DNA of 64,000 nt from Dendrolimus kikuchii (lineage: Eukaryota > Arthropoda > Insecta > Lepidoptera > Lasiocampidae): positions 10,059,001-10,123,000 of the forward strand of contig CM034398.1 in the NCBI GenBank assembly GCA_019925095.2, written 5' to 3'. The translations under genes and the position numbers were made by a program. Each line of letters begins with the position of its first letter. Position 1 is the stretch's first letter. Shown here in pieces: positions 11,020 through 22,849 of the stretch. The notes under the pieces are model-generated. The model made no database searches, was not told the origin of the DNA, and saw nothing but the letters and a program-made list of their open reading frames with translations.

Positions 11020-11230
11020 CCACAAAAAAAGTGGTCAGTACTTTTGACCAGACCCATCTATTCTTATCTTATGTACTTCGATGCGCTGAATTCGAATCTG
11101 GAGTCAGTTTGATCCATACACCCTTAGAATTTTGAGGCTGTATGGACCAAAAGATCGAATCTGGATTCAGCTCATTGAAATACGTAAGAATAGATGGGTT
11201 TGGTCAAAAGTATAGACCACTTTTTTTTGG
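11020..11230. mobile_element. Foldback/MITE-like palindromic element
   Basis: Two arms of about 75-80 bp are imperfect reverse complements. The left arm starts AAAAAAAGTGGTCAGTACTT and continues TTGACCAGACCCATCTATTC; the right arm read backwards gives AAAAAAAAGTGGTCTATACT and TTGACCAAACCCATCTATTC. The loop carries another small palindrome (CCATACA...TGTATGG). No coding capacity. No clear target duplication, so the superfamily is unassigned. Confidence 0.65.
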
Positions 11231-11514
11231 ACAAGTGTAATCAAACTAACAGCTTTATCTTTAATATAAAACTAATTGGTAGGTTTTAAAGTAATATTTA
11301 ACACTCAGGTTTTATTCATTAGCACCAACCTCCACAAACGTTGAAAAATGATGTATATGTCCGTGATCTTAAAAGAAGACAATTCACTAATGTCCGCTAT
11401 ATGAGACTTTTCTCTTACCTGAATTAAAATCTATTATAATCCAGAATATCTTAATATATCCTATATTATTTAAACTACTTAAAATATATTATGTACAAAA
11501 CACAGCATAACATA

Positions 11515-11758
11515 GACAAAACCACTCACAGCTAGGTGGTAGGGTATTTTCCCGTCTGGATGGTTACCACCCCTGGTTTAGAATATGCCACCATAACAAA
11601 ATTGTGTTGTGTTCCGATATTAGGGACCAGGTTCCAGGCTCACTTACCAGAGCAGCAGCGCCTTTGAAGCACCTTTGATGTTGCAAATGTCCATTGGCGT
11701 AGTAACCGTTTTTCATCAGGTGGGCCGTCTGCCCGTCCGCTGAACTCATGCAAAAAAA
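11515..11758 (+). repeat. SINE-like repeat family A copy
   Basis: Carries the family body from ACCACTCACAGCTAGGTGGTAG to GCTGAACTCATGCAAAAAAAG, ending in its A-tail on the plus strand. The head (CAGGAACGGAGAAAG...CCGGGCGGCC) is missing, so the copy is 5'-truncated. Confidence 0.75.
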
Positions 11759-11759
11759 G

Positions 11760-13040
11760 ACAATTTATAGATATTGAAATAGCTTTCGCAATTCTGATGT
11801 GAAATATAAAATGGTTTCGCATTGCCTTCGTAGATTTTTCTCTCTAGAACCTAGGCTACACGTAACTGTCTGTACAAAATAGGTAAAAGATAAATTGGAG
11901 GTAGCTGAGATTAACGTAGATACTTACGCGTACGTAGAGTAATAAAACTAGACTTTCGAAACATTTTATTGCCTGAATGTGTATCTACCGTAAAATGAAA
12001 TTGTAAGATTGTAATTTTTAAAATGTTTCATGCTAGATTAATTGCCGCAGCTGCGCTAAAGTAGCATTTAGATTTGTGTGTAGTGTGTACTACTTTGTAG
12101 GTATTGTTGATTGTATGTTGTAGTCGTATAGCTCACGCATGGTATATTCTGAGAAACATACGTAGTTACGTAAAAACACGTAAAAAGTTTGTTTTATACA
12201 TCTATATCTATACGTACAGATAAATAAAATTGAAGTGTCTGTTTGTAATGTCAAAATAAAAATGTGAAAAAAAAGGGAGTAATTCGGACCAGGAGATTCC
12301 GATAATGCAATTTTTAGAATTTTTGTCTGTCTATCTGTCTGGATGTTCCGGCTAATCTCTAAAATGGCTAGACCGATTTTGACGGAACTTTCACTGGCAG
12401 ATAGCTGATTTTTTTATATCGTCTCTTCTTTCTTATGTCAGGAAAGAGGTTTTTATTTTTCTTTTCTTATTTTCTTTCGTTTTATGTTTTTTACTATTTG
12501 TACGTGTGTGGGGTTATATACATGTTTACAACTGTGATACCTGATATTATAAAGAGTAATTTAGGCTACCTTTTTTAGACTTCCGTGAAAAAAAATTCAA
12601 TATGGAATGAGGAACGAACAAATAAACATCCAAACGAAATTACTTTCAAATCTAATTTCGGATTGAAAGAATGCTCATAATACACGCCTGTCGCTTTAAC
12701 TGAATTTAGTTAAGAGAAGCAATTAGCTACACAAGAATAGGTATAGTTTTCACTATTAAGCTGCAGTACTGCATAGTAGTCACTTTTCAACCGAAAAACT
12801 GTACCGTATCAAAATATTCACAAATAAAATTTCCTTGCACGTCATCGCTTTGAAACATTTGTAAATGAAAAATCTCGTCACAGCAATTCCGTATAACGTA
12901 GAAGCAGTATTATGTAAAATGCATAAAGCATAACGGGAAATTACCCGTAGCAGGATTATTTTACATTTTGTGTCACCAAATCGTGTATATGTGTGTTCGC
13001 ATACACGTAAGGCTAACGCTAACAGTTTATTTTTATACTA
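11760..13040. other. AT-rich stretch with a degenerate dispersed repeat
   Basis: At about 12325-12420 the text TGTCTGTCTATCTGTCTGGA then GGCTAGACCGATTTTGACGG is the eroded body of a common lepidopteran repeat. Nothing else is recognised. Confidence 0.4.
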
Positions 13041-13044
13041 TACT

Positions 13045-13610
13045 AGGATATATTATATGCCTGCGACTTCGTCTACGCTTGACTTGAAACTCCCGCCGGA
13101 TTCTCAGGACACAAAGTATCGCAGCATTTTAAAAAAGAATGTAAGCAATCGTTTTAATGGAAACTATGTTGGAATAAGCAAATTTTTATGCACCCGAACT
13201 ACAAACCGCTCCCGGAAAAATTCGAGCGAAATTCCCGGAATAAAAAATATCACACATTTTATTATTACATAAAATTTGCTATCGATCAGTAAAAAAAATC
13301 ACGTTAGATTTTTTATTTATCTGGTAATTTTAAATTATTTCCAGAAAAATTCCCGCGGGATTCTCAAGGTGAAGAGTAGCGCAGATTTTAAGTCTAAAAA
13401 TTTGCTGTCGACCAACGACAGCCGCATCGAACTCGCCTAGTATTTTTTACGTGAATCCCGAACAAAGAGAGATACAGACAAGGAATCTAAAAAAAACTAG
13501 ATCGTGTTCTCCATCGATTATATAGGCCATTGCAGTTGTTTTTTTTTTACATATGTTCAATGTACAGACACAGCATGTTTAGAATTTTATAATATTGTAG
13601 ACTGGCAGTG
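13045..13610 (+). repeat. Dispersed repeat family B copy
   Basis: Starts TATGCCTGCGACTTCGTCTA CGCTTGACTTGAAA and ends TGTACAGACACAGCATGTTTAG AATTTTATAAT. It aligns by eye along its length with 23605-24150. Family B has no coding capacity here. Direction is arbitrary. Confidence 0.6.
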
Positions 13611-13869
13611 ACACTTCATTCAAGTCGCCACGATGCTCTTGCTATACCTGAGTTAATGTTATTGTTAGTGACTTTGTTCAAATGCGACTTATTTATAGCG
13701 TTATAAATAATAATGTTTAACGTAATTAACAATATCGCATCTCATATAACCAATTGAATCATTGGCTACATCTGCAAAACACAGTCAATAACTCTAACAT
13801 TATCTCAGGTGTGTAGCATAGGCATGACAATTTTGACAGGACAATAAACAAAGATTATTAGCAATATTT

Positions 13870-13995
13870 TTAGGTATTTCATCTATCCTATCTCAACAGC
13901 GTAATTTATCGGGATAAAAAGTACTCTAAATATTGTCCCGGGATGTAAGCTAGCTCTGTGTCGAGTTTCATTTAAATCCATATAGTTGTTTTTGT
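13870..13995 (+). repeat. Dispersed repeat fragment (CCGGGATGTAAGCTAGCTC type)
   Basis: Resembles 56280-56380: GGGATAAAAAGTACTCTAAA, CCCGGGATGTAAGCTAGCTC and GTCGAGTTTCATTTAAATCC occur in both. It stops abruptly at the T-run of the family A copy at 13990, so that copy probably inserted into it. Confidence 0.5.
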
Positions 13996-14315
13996 TTTTT
14001 TTATTCCATGAACTTAGGAGACAGGCAAACTGTGCACCTGATGCAAAGCGGTAACCATCACCTATGGACATTTGTAACACCAACGGTGCTACCACTGTGC
14101 TGCCGCTCTCTAAAGAGTGGCTGGAACCTGACCACTAACGCCGAAACACAACTCAAGGTTGTTGTGGCGGCATACTTTAGATTAGGGGTGGTAGACATCC
14201 AGGCGGGCAAATACCATACCACGTGGCTGTGGGCTGTTTTGTCGCCTCTTGCGACAGGCCGCCCGGCCGCAGGAAATTGTATTCTCACTCACTCCGTTCC
14301 TGCACGAATAAAAAG
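13990..14315 (-). repeat. SINE-like repeat family A, near full-length copy
   Basis: The plus strand begins with the T-run (minus-strand A-tail), ACAGGCAAACTGTGCACCTG and GGTAACCATCACCTATGGAC, and ends CCGCCCGGCCGCAGGAAATT then CCTGCACGAATAAAAAG. An open frame of about 100 codons crosses it on the plus strand, but the family probably has no protein. Confidence 0.75.
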
Positions 14316-14807
14316 TTAGGCAAGTTGCAGTTTAGAAAAATATTTTTTTCTTATTTTTAAATTCATTGTACAAATTAAGTTTACAGGCTACAAAATGTAT
14401 TTTTGTATTGTAGTAATAGATGGGTATGCATTCATTCAATTTATGAAGATATACTTCATAATATTTCATAATCTTTGCCCTTAAAACTTGGCTTCTTTGT
14501 TTCGTATCCTAAACATAATAATGCTTTATATAATCCCTTCTTATTGGGTAATCCATTATCAAAAACTCAGGAATGAAAAGGAAAAACTTTATAATTGCCA
14601 TTTACAGACTACGAAGTGAAAAGTATTTTATAAAATTTATGAAACTTCGATGAAACGCTGTAAAAGATATAAGGTAGAGGAGATGCCATTAAAGGTTAAA
14701 ATAATCAACTAAAATTTTATCCTATATGAAGCCGCAAATAAGTTTTTGAAATCTTTTCCTAGAGCGCAAAGAATACTGCATCCATCGTTTATTTTTAGCT
14801 ATCTTTT

Positions 14808-15000
14808 TTTTTTTTTTTTTTTTTATTGCAGGAGATCAGCAGACAGGCAAATGGCCCACTTGATGGAAAGCGGTTACCATCGCCTATGGACATTTGCAAC
14901 ACCAAAGGTGCTACAAATGCGCTGCTGCTCTCTTAAGGGAAACTGGAACCTGGTCACTAATGCCGGAACACAATTCAAGGTTGTTATGGCGACATCATAG
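14808..15000 (-). repeat. SINE-like repeat family A, 5'-truncated copy
   Basis: Starts with a T-run of more than 15 bases (the A-tail) and TTGCAGGAGATCAGCAGACA, and stops at GTTGTTATGGCGACATCATA, so about 40% of the unit at its 5' end is missing. A shared tail with variable 5' truncation is the mark of target-primed reverse transcription. Confidence 0.75.
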
Positions 15001-15524
15001 CATTGTCAAAACTTTTATAAAGTTTTCCTTGCCTATTGGGTAAATGGCATAATGTTACAATAAATTCTTAAACAATTTTAATATCTGTAGATAGATAAAG
15101 GACTCACTTTAAAATAACTTGTTATCGTTATACTTTTAAAATAGAATAGAATATCATTTATACTATAATCTGTCACAAACAAAAAATTAATGAAAAGGTG
15201 TTTTGTTCTTTGATGGAAAGATAGTTTGCCCTATCGATCGTACAACACACAATCTGTAATGGTGCCTGGGAATTATAGCATTACTCAATCAATAAATCGC
15301 CTAATTAAATTAATCAAATACATAATTACCTCTTTCTTGCACCTCTTACATCGCCACATTAGTTGCCTTGAAAAGATCGATTTATAGCCGACTCCTATAT
15401 CTGATCGACTGTTTATTTTCTTTACTATCGGTTAAAATTTGACATAAACTGCATACAAGTAGTGTTAAAAGGCAAGCGAGTGAATATTGAATAGTAAGAT
15501 ATAGGAACCGGCCATAAAACCATA

Positions 15525-15620
15525 AGACCGCTTGTACTATTGCCTATAAAGTATTGTAAATATAGATTTTATGTGACTGTATATTTTGTGTGCAATAAAG
15601 TATTTATCTAGATAGATTTA
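15525..15620 (+). repeat. LINE 3'-UTR tail (family G)
   Basis: CCGCTTGTACTATTGCCTATAAAG...TGTGCAATAAAGTATTTATC TAGATAG resembles the tail at 28130-28310 with its final TATC-like repeat. 5'-truncated. Confidence 0.5.
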
Positions 15621-15849
15621 TTCCTGTGTGGAACACCGAACTTCATAAAAATACATTGTACGATATCAACACTTTTATTTCACTTTCAACCTTTACACAC
15701 AATTCATTTCAATAATTAACATTACATTAAGTAAGGAAACGTAGCCAGCCGTCTGGGCACCTTACCCATAGAAGGCGGTGATCTAGGCTCAGTATTCTAC
15801 TTATAGTCTTGAGGGACTCTGAGTAGAAGGCAATACAAATAAGTTAAGT

Positions 15850-16385
15850 TTTCTTTTTTTATTTTATTTTATTTTACAATTTTTGGATGACTATCAGCTA
15901 TTCATATTGTAATAACACATTAGCGATAGTGAGCTATTAACAAGTCATCACAGATAGAAATAAATTAAGATATCTAATCAGAGATCAGAGAACAAAAAAG
16001 AAAGAGATTTTTTTTTTAAATTTAAACATGAAAAAAAAATGTCTAACATCCTAAGAAAATCTGCTCATCACACACTAAAATTCAAAATACAGATCATTGA
16101 GTTGTTTCCTAAAACCAGACACTGAGGTACCCGTTATATCCTAATCATAGCTGCGAATTAATTTATTATAGGTAGTACACGATCGATACAGAAAACTATT
16201 TCGGCGATAGTTCGTGTCAACCGATTTCAAAGCAAAATAGGGACTATTACGGAAAGAGTGTCGAGGAGTATATATATCTATTTTGTTAAGTAATTCAGGA
16301 CAATCGAATTTCTGTGAGTTTACAATACGAGCTAGGAAAGTTAAATCAGCTATTTCCCGACGCTGTGCGAGTTTCAGAAAATGGT
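15850..16385 (-). pseudogene. Jockey-superfamily LINE, reverse transcriptase C-terminus
   Basis: The minus strand from about 16383 reads AQRREIADLTFLARIVNS, FDCPELLNKIDIYTPRHS, FRNSPYFALKSVDTNYRRNS and YRSCTTYNKLIRS before a stop, then ITGTSVSGFRKQLNDLYF. This is the characteristic tail of jockey-type reverse transcriptases (RR..D..FL, the DCP.LL..I segment, R...YN). The 3' UTR runs to an A-rich end at 15850-15880 (TTTTATTTTATTTTATTTTA on the plus strand). About 150 codons remain, with stops. Confidence 0.8.
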
Positions 16386-17455
16386 ATTTGTTCTATGCGT
16401 TTAATGTATACATCATATCTTGAATTCCAGGCTTGAGAAGCGTTCTTGTATTGTATTCGATTATATGTAATTTTATTATACCTTTGTCTGCTTACTATTA
16501 TTATTGTAAACATTACATTTCACTTTAACCTTTATAGATACACAAATCATGGTCGAATAATCCGTTTCCAACAAATACTAGCCTTTCTGTAAACAGTCGA
16601 TATCTAAAGTGGCGCTATCTTAAAACGGCCAAAGGTCGCGGTTATTTTCACAACTGTCAAAGTTATATATCGTACAATATTACTTACATAGTTTCATATA
16701 ATCTAATAAATTATAGCATAATTGTACGATTAATTACTACAATTATACTTTCATGACATCTCCTATAAATACATATTAGCTGCCATATACTTTAGGATGC
16801 CAACACATGGTAGAATTAATTTTAATTATTGAGTAAAAATTATAGTAAAAACGCTGTAAGTCATTATATATATAATGTCATATAACTCGCTCCACCTGTA
16901 CAACCTGTAAATAACTTTACTGTTTTATTACTTGATATAAAGTATATCAGTTGATTTGTAATCTGCGAACTATTATTTATTTACACACTTTCAGCATTAA
17001 TCTACTAACTATAATCCGGTCCGCGCCTAAGGCAATCACGTACTCGAACTGAAAGTTATTTAATGTTTGCACATAATAATGAAAGCGTTCTCTTGTCCCT
17101 CTTATTCAGCCATTTCTATTAAGTAGAGCATAACTTCAACAAAATCGTTGTAAATAGTGACCGGGGCTGAGTACCCTCGGCTTTGTTACCCTGTACTCAT
17201 AATAGCTATACAAGTTGAAACTTTTGCGGTATGAAGCCCGTGCGTTCGTAATACGTAAGGGCTGTTATGTACCGCAAACAATATTTAAGGGTAATACTAT
17301 ATGAAAGTTTATTAATATCTTTAGTTGTGTGTGTGACATGTTTTTGTTACTATTCTACCCGTTTGCCATCTTTTCTAGTTAAGTAGTCCAAACAATAGTC
17401 TGATAGGTTCATTAGAGAATAGGACCCGGGTACGATTACCGGTATAGAAAATTTC
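16386..17455. other. AT-rich stretch without a recognisable gene
   Basis: No coding pattern, inverted ends or known repeat recognised. Confidence 0.4.
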
Positions 17456-17700
17456 GTTATATAGCGCGGCCAGTATGTACAAGCGCTGGAAGTATACGTG
17501 TTAGGGACATCGTATCCCCGATGTGGGCCCCCGCTCCACCCTCGCGGCGTTCGGGTCGCCCGACCCGCCCGCCGGCCAAACTACTCAGTTAATCATGCAA
17601 CCTTGTGACGTACGCATGTATGTAGGAACTCACGCGCCGGCCTGCGCGCCGCGCGTTCGTGGTTCGTTCAGTAGGTTTATTCATTAAAACAAGTTTACCA
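17456..17700 (+). promoter_or_regulatory. CpG-rich block, possible host promoter
   Basis: About 240 bp of strongly GC- and CpG-rich sequence in AT-rich surroundings (GCGGCCAGTATG, CTCGCGGCGTTCGGGTCGCC, GCGCGCCGCGCGTTCGTGG). It ends at GGTTCGTTCAGTAGG, in which TCAGT at 17668-17672 fits the arthropod initiator consensus. I see no TATA box and no good downstream promoter element. No translated exon is recognised downstream. It may equally be an eroded piece of a GC-rich transposon. Low confidence. Confidence 0.25.
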
Positions 17701-17739
17701 TAAAAGCCTTATTATTTCAAGTGCCCGCTATAGTTATCG

Positions 17740-19080
17740 AACTTTTTGTTATGTACTCCAGTTTGATTGTTAAGCCCTTATTAGACGGTACATGCCTGTC
17801 TTTCAATTTAGATCAAGTAAAGGATCCATATAAACATAAACTTGAATTATTCAATGTCACTGAACACCGTCGTGCCGTTTCAGTTGAGTGCTTTTCAATC
17901 TAATTGATTCCATTTTGTTGATTCTCCTAATAGCAGCATTACTGATCATTGATTGTTGATTGACATTGATTGTTGACTATAATACAAAGTTCCCCGCGGC
18001 TATGCTGTGTGAAAAACCCTCGGTAGTAGCTATTAACTACTTAAGTTTTTATGTAAGTAGTTTACAAATTAATTAAATTTGAAAGTCGTTCAGAAATCAA
18101 ATTAAATTTAAAAGTGATTTTTTTTCTTTTTTTTAGTTTGCCGGGTCAGCTAGTGTCGTATAAAATAAGATTGATTTATCGGATGCGTCTCCGGTTTCCG
18201 AGTTCCTGAGAGACGGCGATGTGATGGAACATGGAGACCACCTCTAGTTGATAGGTCCGTGCATGCCATCGGGAGTCCAACACTACCCTAATGTTATCTT
18301 CGAATGTCCCTGATGGATTATACGTCGAAAAAAAAGTTTAAGAAATTTCAAAGTGTAGGAACGTTGCGCTGAAGACATAATAAGGCTATTAATATACAAT
18401 CAATAACTCCTATACCGGTATGGCCTTACGAGAATCAAAATATTAATATATAAATTTAACATTCATCTAACTTCAATAAAACTTTTGAGATCAATATGTC
18501 CGTCGTAAAGTTATATATTGAATTTATTAAATTATACGAAATTAGTTTCAACTTCACAAACTTTTTCTTTCTATCATGGTTATTTTAAAACTTGAGTCTC
18601 GATCTAGAAAAGTTTGATTACATTTTGATATTATATTTTTTTTATTCATAATTTATAATACATTTTACGGCATGAGCAGAGTAAACGACAGAATGGCGCG
18701 ATGTGGAAAGACTGCATCAGGAACTTCCACATCTGTATTAGCTTTCATATACGTGCCTTAAAAACTAACTGCTGTGGCTCGACGATCCAAAACGAGTCCT
18801 GGCCTCGAGAACATCTCACTCCTTTCGATAGAAAGGATAGCGCTGGTTACAGGCTTGTATCCCACGAGTTACAGGCATGAAGTTCACGTAGCACGTCAGG
18901 CTCCACTGCGATATCTAAAGCAATTACATGTGTCATAGCCGATAAAATACAAGAGAGTCACGTTTGCACAATATTGCTATGAAGCCTCACTAGGTTTGGG
19001 TAAAAGGAGTAGGCTTCAGAAATAATTTTGCCTTACCTGATTATATTCAAGTAAACACATATAGATGTAATGTTTTATAT
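17740..19080. other. Mixed stretch with eroded repeats
   Basis: At 18130-18165 the text AGTTTGCCGGGTCAGCTAGT is the reverse complement of the head of the repeat at 19085. At 18170-18310 and 18670-18920 there are GC-richer patches that look like old LINE-derived sequence, but no frame is readable. No gene is supported. Confidence 0.35.
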
Positions 19081-19084
19081 AAAT

Positions 19085-19285
19085 ATACTAGCTGACCCGG
19101 CAAACTTCGTATCGCCTCAGAATCAATAATAAAAAAGCTGTTCCAAACATTTTTTTTTTTCATATTTACTCACCTTTTAAACCTTCCCTGGACTTCCACA
19201 AATAATTCAAAATCAAAATTAGCCAAATCAGTGAACCCGTTCTCGAGTTTTATCGTCGTATAAATATATAAATATATAGATGGAT
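19085..19285 (+). repeat. Dispersed repeat with CTAGCTGACCCGGCAAACTTC head
   Basis: Begins ATACTAGCTGACCCGGCAAA and continues to TCAGTGAACCCGTTCTCGAG and an AT-rich end. Common lepidopteran type. A reverse-oriented head of the same family is at 18130-18165. Confidence 0.55.
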
Positions 19286-19359
19286 TTTTGATCTGAAAAC
19301 ACAAAATCGTTTTATATACTTGGACATGCACATTTAACTGTTTCATTTATTTCTATTGC

Positions 19360-19450
19360 CTTACGCAAGCAATCAGGCACAGGCAGAGGAACTACTTTAA
19401 GGAATATTATTGCCGCCGCATATGGACGTTTGTAACACCACGAGCATCAC
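19360..19450 (-). repeat. Degenerate family A fragment
   Basis: GCCGCCGCATATGGACGTTT GTAACACCACGAGCATCA resembles the family A middle (CGCCTATGGACATTTGTAACACCAAAGGTG). Strongly eroded. Confidence 0.4.
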
Positions 19451-19539
19451 TAACGCAATACAATACACCTTTATCTATCTGTTTACATTATTTACAGCTA
19501 ATACATTTCATTTGTACATTACAATACAATTAAAGTACA

Positions 19540-19740
19540 ATTGTTCATGTCTCGCCATGCCGCCTCCGCCAGGTCCCCGTTGAAGGGGAAGGCCCAAGAA
19601 ATGTTGGTTTGATGTTGTGAAGGATGACATGGTCTCAAAACGGGAGATGCTGAAGACCGCGCGAAGTGGAGTAGAAAAAGTAGGAAAGTGGACCCTAGGC
19701 GTCGGAGTGAACGCTCCGAACGCAACCGGGATTTAATGCT
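19540..19740 (+). pseudogene. LINE reverse transcriptase C-terminal fragment
   Basis: The plus strand reads KKCWFDVVKDDMVSKREM and, one frame over, AEDRAKWSRKSRKVDPRRR with a stop at about 19736. This matches the typical end of lepidopteran LINE polymerases (RPKKRW.DVIK.DM ... AEDRAKWR...ADP). A frameshift separates the halves. The rest of the ORF is missing. Confidence 0.7.
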
Positions 19741-20543
19741 AGGATAATGATAACAAAGTTTGAGTCACAGTTAGTTATCAGCCTGGTTAAAGACAAAATT
19801 AATGTCAAAAAGAAAAATAAGTTTAAACATCATGCAGTAAATGTTATATTTATGTTCTAATTGAATATAACCCGGTTAACACATCCTATACCACGGTCTG
19901 CGACAAACAAAATAACCCCATATCACATTAAACACTCTATCGCATTACTAAACACGTAATTCAAATTACAAGTACGGACAACAAAGTTATAGGAACTCGA
20001 GGGAATGATTTATACTCGGTATAACTATTATTTCCGTGCAACCAAATAGACTACGAAGATGGGAGACTCCATATTTTATTTATATAGATAATAATTACTT
20101 TCACTGGTGTCAAAACATACAATAGTATTTGTAAAGAAGTATCATAAATGCAGTAATCACTTATTAGGGAAATAATACATATGAGTATTTAACTTTTAAT
20201 ATGAACTTACTATAGTTTTTCCCGGGCCTACGCAGCGGATCAATCCCAAGTCGATCGGTCTATTTACTTGCATAAAAACCAATTAAGTTTTTATATATCG
20301 CGTGTGAAGCCGCAGGCAAAAGTTAGTATACATATAGACAAACCTTCCTTGTGAAAATATCTAGCTTATGGTAAAAACCGCTTAAAATCTCTTGCGTGCT
20401 TTAAAGAATTAGCGGAAAGGAATTAGCGGATATACAGACAGACAGATGCAAAAAGCGACTTCGTGTTATTAAATACTATGTAAAGTTAAAGAAGTCTAAT
20501 TCAAAACCGTTATTTTAGCAAACAACACCAATATGCGTTTATA

Positions 20544-21751
20544 ATAGGTTGGGGAAAAAGTCTTTTCGCATATAGTATGTATGAACTTGTAATAAGATCT
20601 CTTTGGCTATACCATTTGTATCTGGCTGGTTTTGGTATCATTAAAAAGTTTTAATTTTAAAGAAGACAATTACAAATTCAAATTAGGAAAATGTGTGATT
20701 TTCATTTGTTTTTCTTATTGTTAAAATGAGGGAATCTAATGAAGAAATTCGATACATTTTAAAGTTTTACTACAAAAAAGGTAAAATAGCAACACAAGCC
20801 GCGAAAAAAATTTGTGATGTTTATGGACCTAATGCAGTATCTGTGAGAGTAGTGCAAATTTGGTTTAAGCTTTTCCAATCCGGAAATTTTGATATCAAAG
20901 ATGCATGTCGCTCTGGTCGCCCTGTTACGGACAAAATTGATGCCATTTCTGAAAAAATGGAGCAAGATCGGCATATTAGTAGTTACGATGTAGCTGAAGA
21001 ACTGGGAATTGACCACAAAATGGTTTTAGCGCATTTGAAAACAGCTGGGTACATAAAAAAGCTCAATATTTGGGTGCCTCATGAGCTCACTGAAAGAAAC
21101 CTAACGAACCGTGTGCTCATTTGTGATTCTTTATTACGACGTAATGAAACCGAATTATTTTTGAAGAAGCTGATGACTGGTGATGAAAATTGGATCACGT
21201 ACGACAAGAACGTGCGAAAAAGATCGTGGTCAAAGGCCGGTCAGGCTTCACAGACTGTGGCGAAACCCGGATTAACTCACAACAAGGTGATGCTGTGTGT
21301 ATGGTGGGATTGGAAGGGCATTATTCATTATGAGCTGTTACCGCCAGGCAGGACCATCGATTCTGAACTGTATTGTGAACAATTGATGAGATTAAAGCAA
21401 AAAGTTACTCAGCAAAAACTACGAGAGTTTGGCTGGAAGGTGTTAATGCATCTGCCGTATAGTCCTGACCCTGCACCTTCAGATTTTCACCTGTTTCGGT
21501 CTCTGCAGAATTCCTTAGGCAGGGTGAGGTTAACATTACGAGAGGACTGCCAAAACCACTTGTCGCAGTTTTTTGATCAGAAGCCCCAAAATTTTTGTAA
21601 CAATGGGATCACGTCCCTACCTACCTACAAGATGGCAAAAAGTTATGCAACAAAATGGCACCTACATACTTTAGTCAAATGTAAATAAACTTTATAAAAA
21701 AACCTTTTAAATTTTTATATAAAATGCGAAGAGACTTTTTCTCCAACCTAA
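20544..21751 (+). mobile_element. Mariner element (cecropia-type) with both inverted repeats
   Basis: 1208 bp, flanked by TA at 20542-20543 and 21752-21753. The 28-bp ends read ATAGGTTGGGGAAAAAGTCT (left) and, reversed, TTAGGTTGGAGAAAAAGTCT (right), with three mismatches over the 28 bp. It contains one transposase frame. It is shorter than the usual ~1.3 kb because the transposase carries an internal deletion. Confidence 0.9.
20726..21688 (+). pseudogene. Mariner transposase lacking the second catalytic Asp
   Basis: 320 codons without a stop. The N-terminal helix-turn-helix half is present (KKICDVYGPNAVSVRVVQIW, SGRPVTDKIDAISEKMEQD), then the WVPHELTERN linker, the first catalytic Asp at D153 (TGDENW) and the third at D253 (SPDPAPSDFHLF). 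The segment carrying the second Asp (normally in an HHDNARPH motif) is gone: KQKV at residue 227 runs straight into TQQKLREFG, an in-frame loss of roughly 29 codons relative to family length. In addition a CCTACCTACCTAC run near 21618 shifts the last ~20 codons out of the family frame. It should bind DNA but not catalyse transposition. The ends could still be used in trans. Confidence 0.9.
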
Positions 21752-21753
21752 TA

Positions 21754-22685
21754 TGTTTAAGGAGTAGGTATACTCTTAGCTAAAGAGCAGAGAAAAATTA
21801 AATATTATGCCTAAATTATTATAACAACTTTTCTAATTTTTTACTCTTGCAAAAAAAAACATTTTTATGTCAAGGAAATTGTAAAGACTCACCACAGATT
21901 AACGATATTGTGATTTCACTATAGTACATGATATTGTGAAAACTAAATCCCGTACAAAACTTGGTTAAAATTAGATTCGATTTATCACCAATGTGAATAT
22001 AATGTGTATGAAAAACGCATTTTTCTTCGTCGATGCAACGTAACCTAGCAGTTACAAGAACTACTTACTAGCAAGGATCACATAATCTAAAATACATATT
22101 TTATCTATACTTAGCTAATACTTAATAATATTATAATGAAGAAATATTTGTATTTTTGTATGTTTGTAATGAATAAACTTAAAAACTACTAGACCAATTT
22201 CAAAAATTCCTTTACCATTAGAATGCTACATTATCCCTGAGTAATATTGGCTAATATATTTATACTTTTACCCCAAAATGCTTAAAAAATAAATGTCCAC
22301 CCATGCCAAGCCGGGACTGGCCGCTAGTTACAAATACAGTTATACAAAATGTGCTCTCTGTTCTCTTATTTAATCATGTGAAATAACCTGAGGGAACGAT
22401 GGAGGGACGTTAACTTATCCCAATGGATGTTAGTACATTATAGTTTAAGGTGCCTTGTCTATTAACCAAAGGAATTTAGGTGTTACACAACATCGTCGTA
22501 GACGCTTTGGTGTATTGGTTAAGTATTTAATATTACGTTGCAATATTGGAGGTCATGATCTATTTAGGATAGTTTAACAATTTATTTGTTTCAAAATTAC
22601 TAACGGCAACGTTAATTAAACGTAACGGAGCTGCATTGAGCTGAAAAAAAAATTAACAGAGTTTTTATTGTACACGTATAAAATT
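21754..22685. other. AT-rich stretch with a degenerate repeat
   Basis: At 22140-22330 the ACTACTAGACCAATTTCAAAAA...AAGCCGGGACTGGCCGCTAG text is an eroded lepidopteran dispersed repeat ending in a CTAGTTA head. Nothing else is recognised. Confidence 0.4.
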
Positions 22686-22689
22686 GGGA

Positions 22690-22760
22690 GAGCGAGAGAG
22701 AGACATAACACTTTATTGTACTACATTACAGAAAACACAGAAAAACTTATTGCATAAAAA
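22690..22760 (-). repeat. LINE 3'-UTR tail (family G)
   Basis: AGAGAGACATAACACTTTATTGTACT followed by ACAGAAAACACAGAAAAAC is the reverse complement of the tail at 28240-28310. Confidence 0.6.
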
Positions 22761-22849
22761 TATTCTAAACGTGCGTGCGCGTAAACAATATGCGAATTGA
22801 AAAATCTACCTTTGCCTAATTCGAAAGAGGATGAAGTAGCTAGAATTCA

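Noticed and set aside
14008..14319. 103-codon frame across a family A repeat
   Set aside because: Other copies of the same repeat have this frame broken, so it is not a maintained gene.
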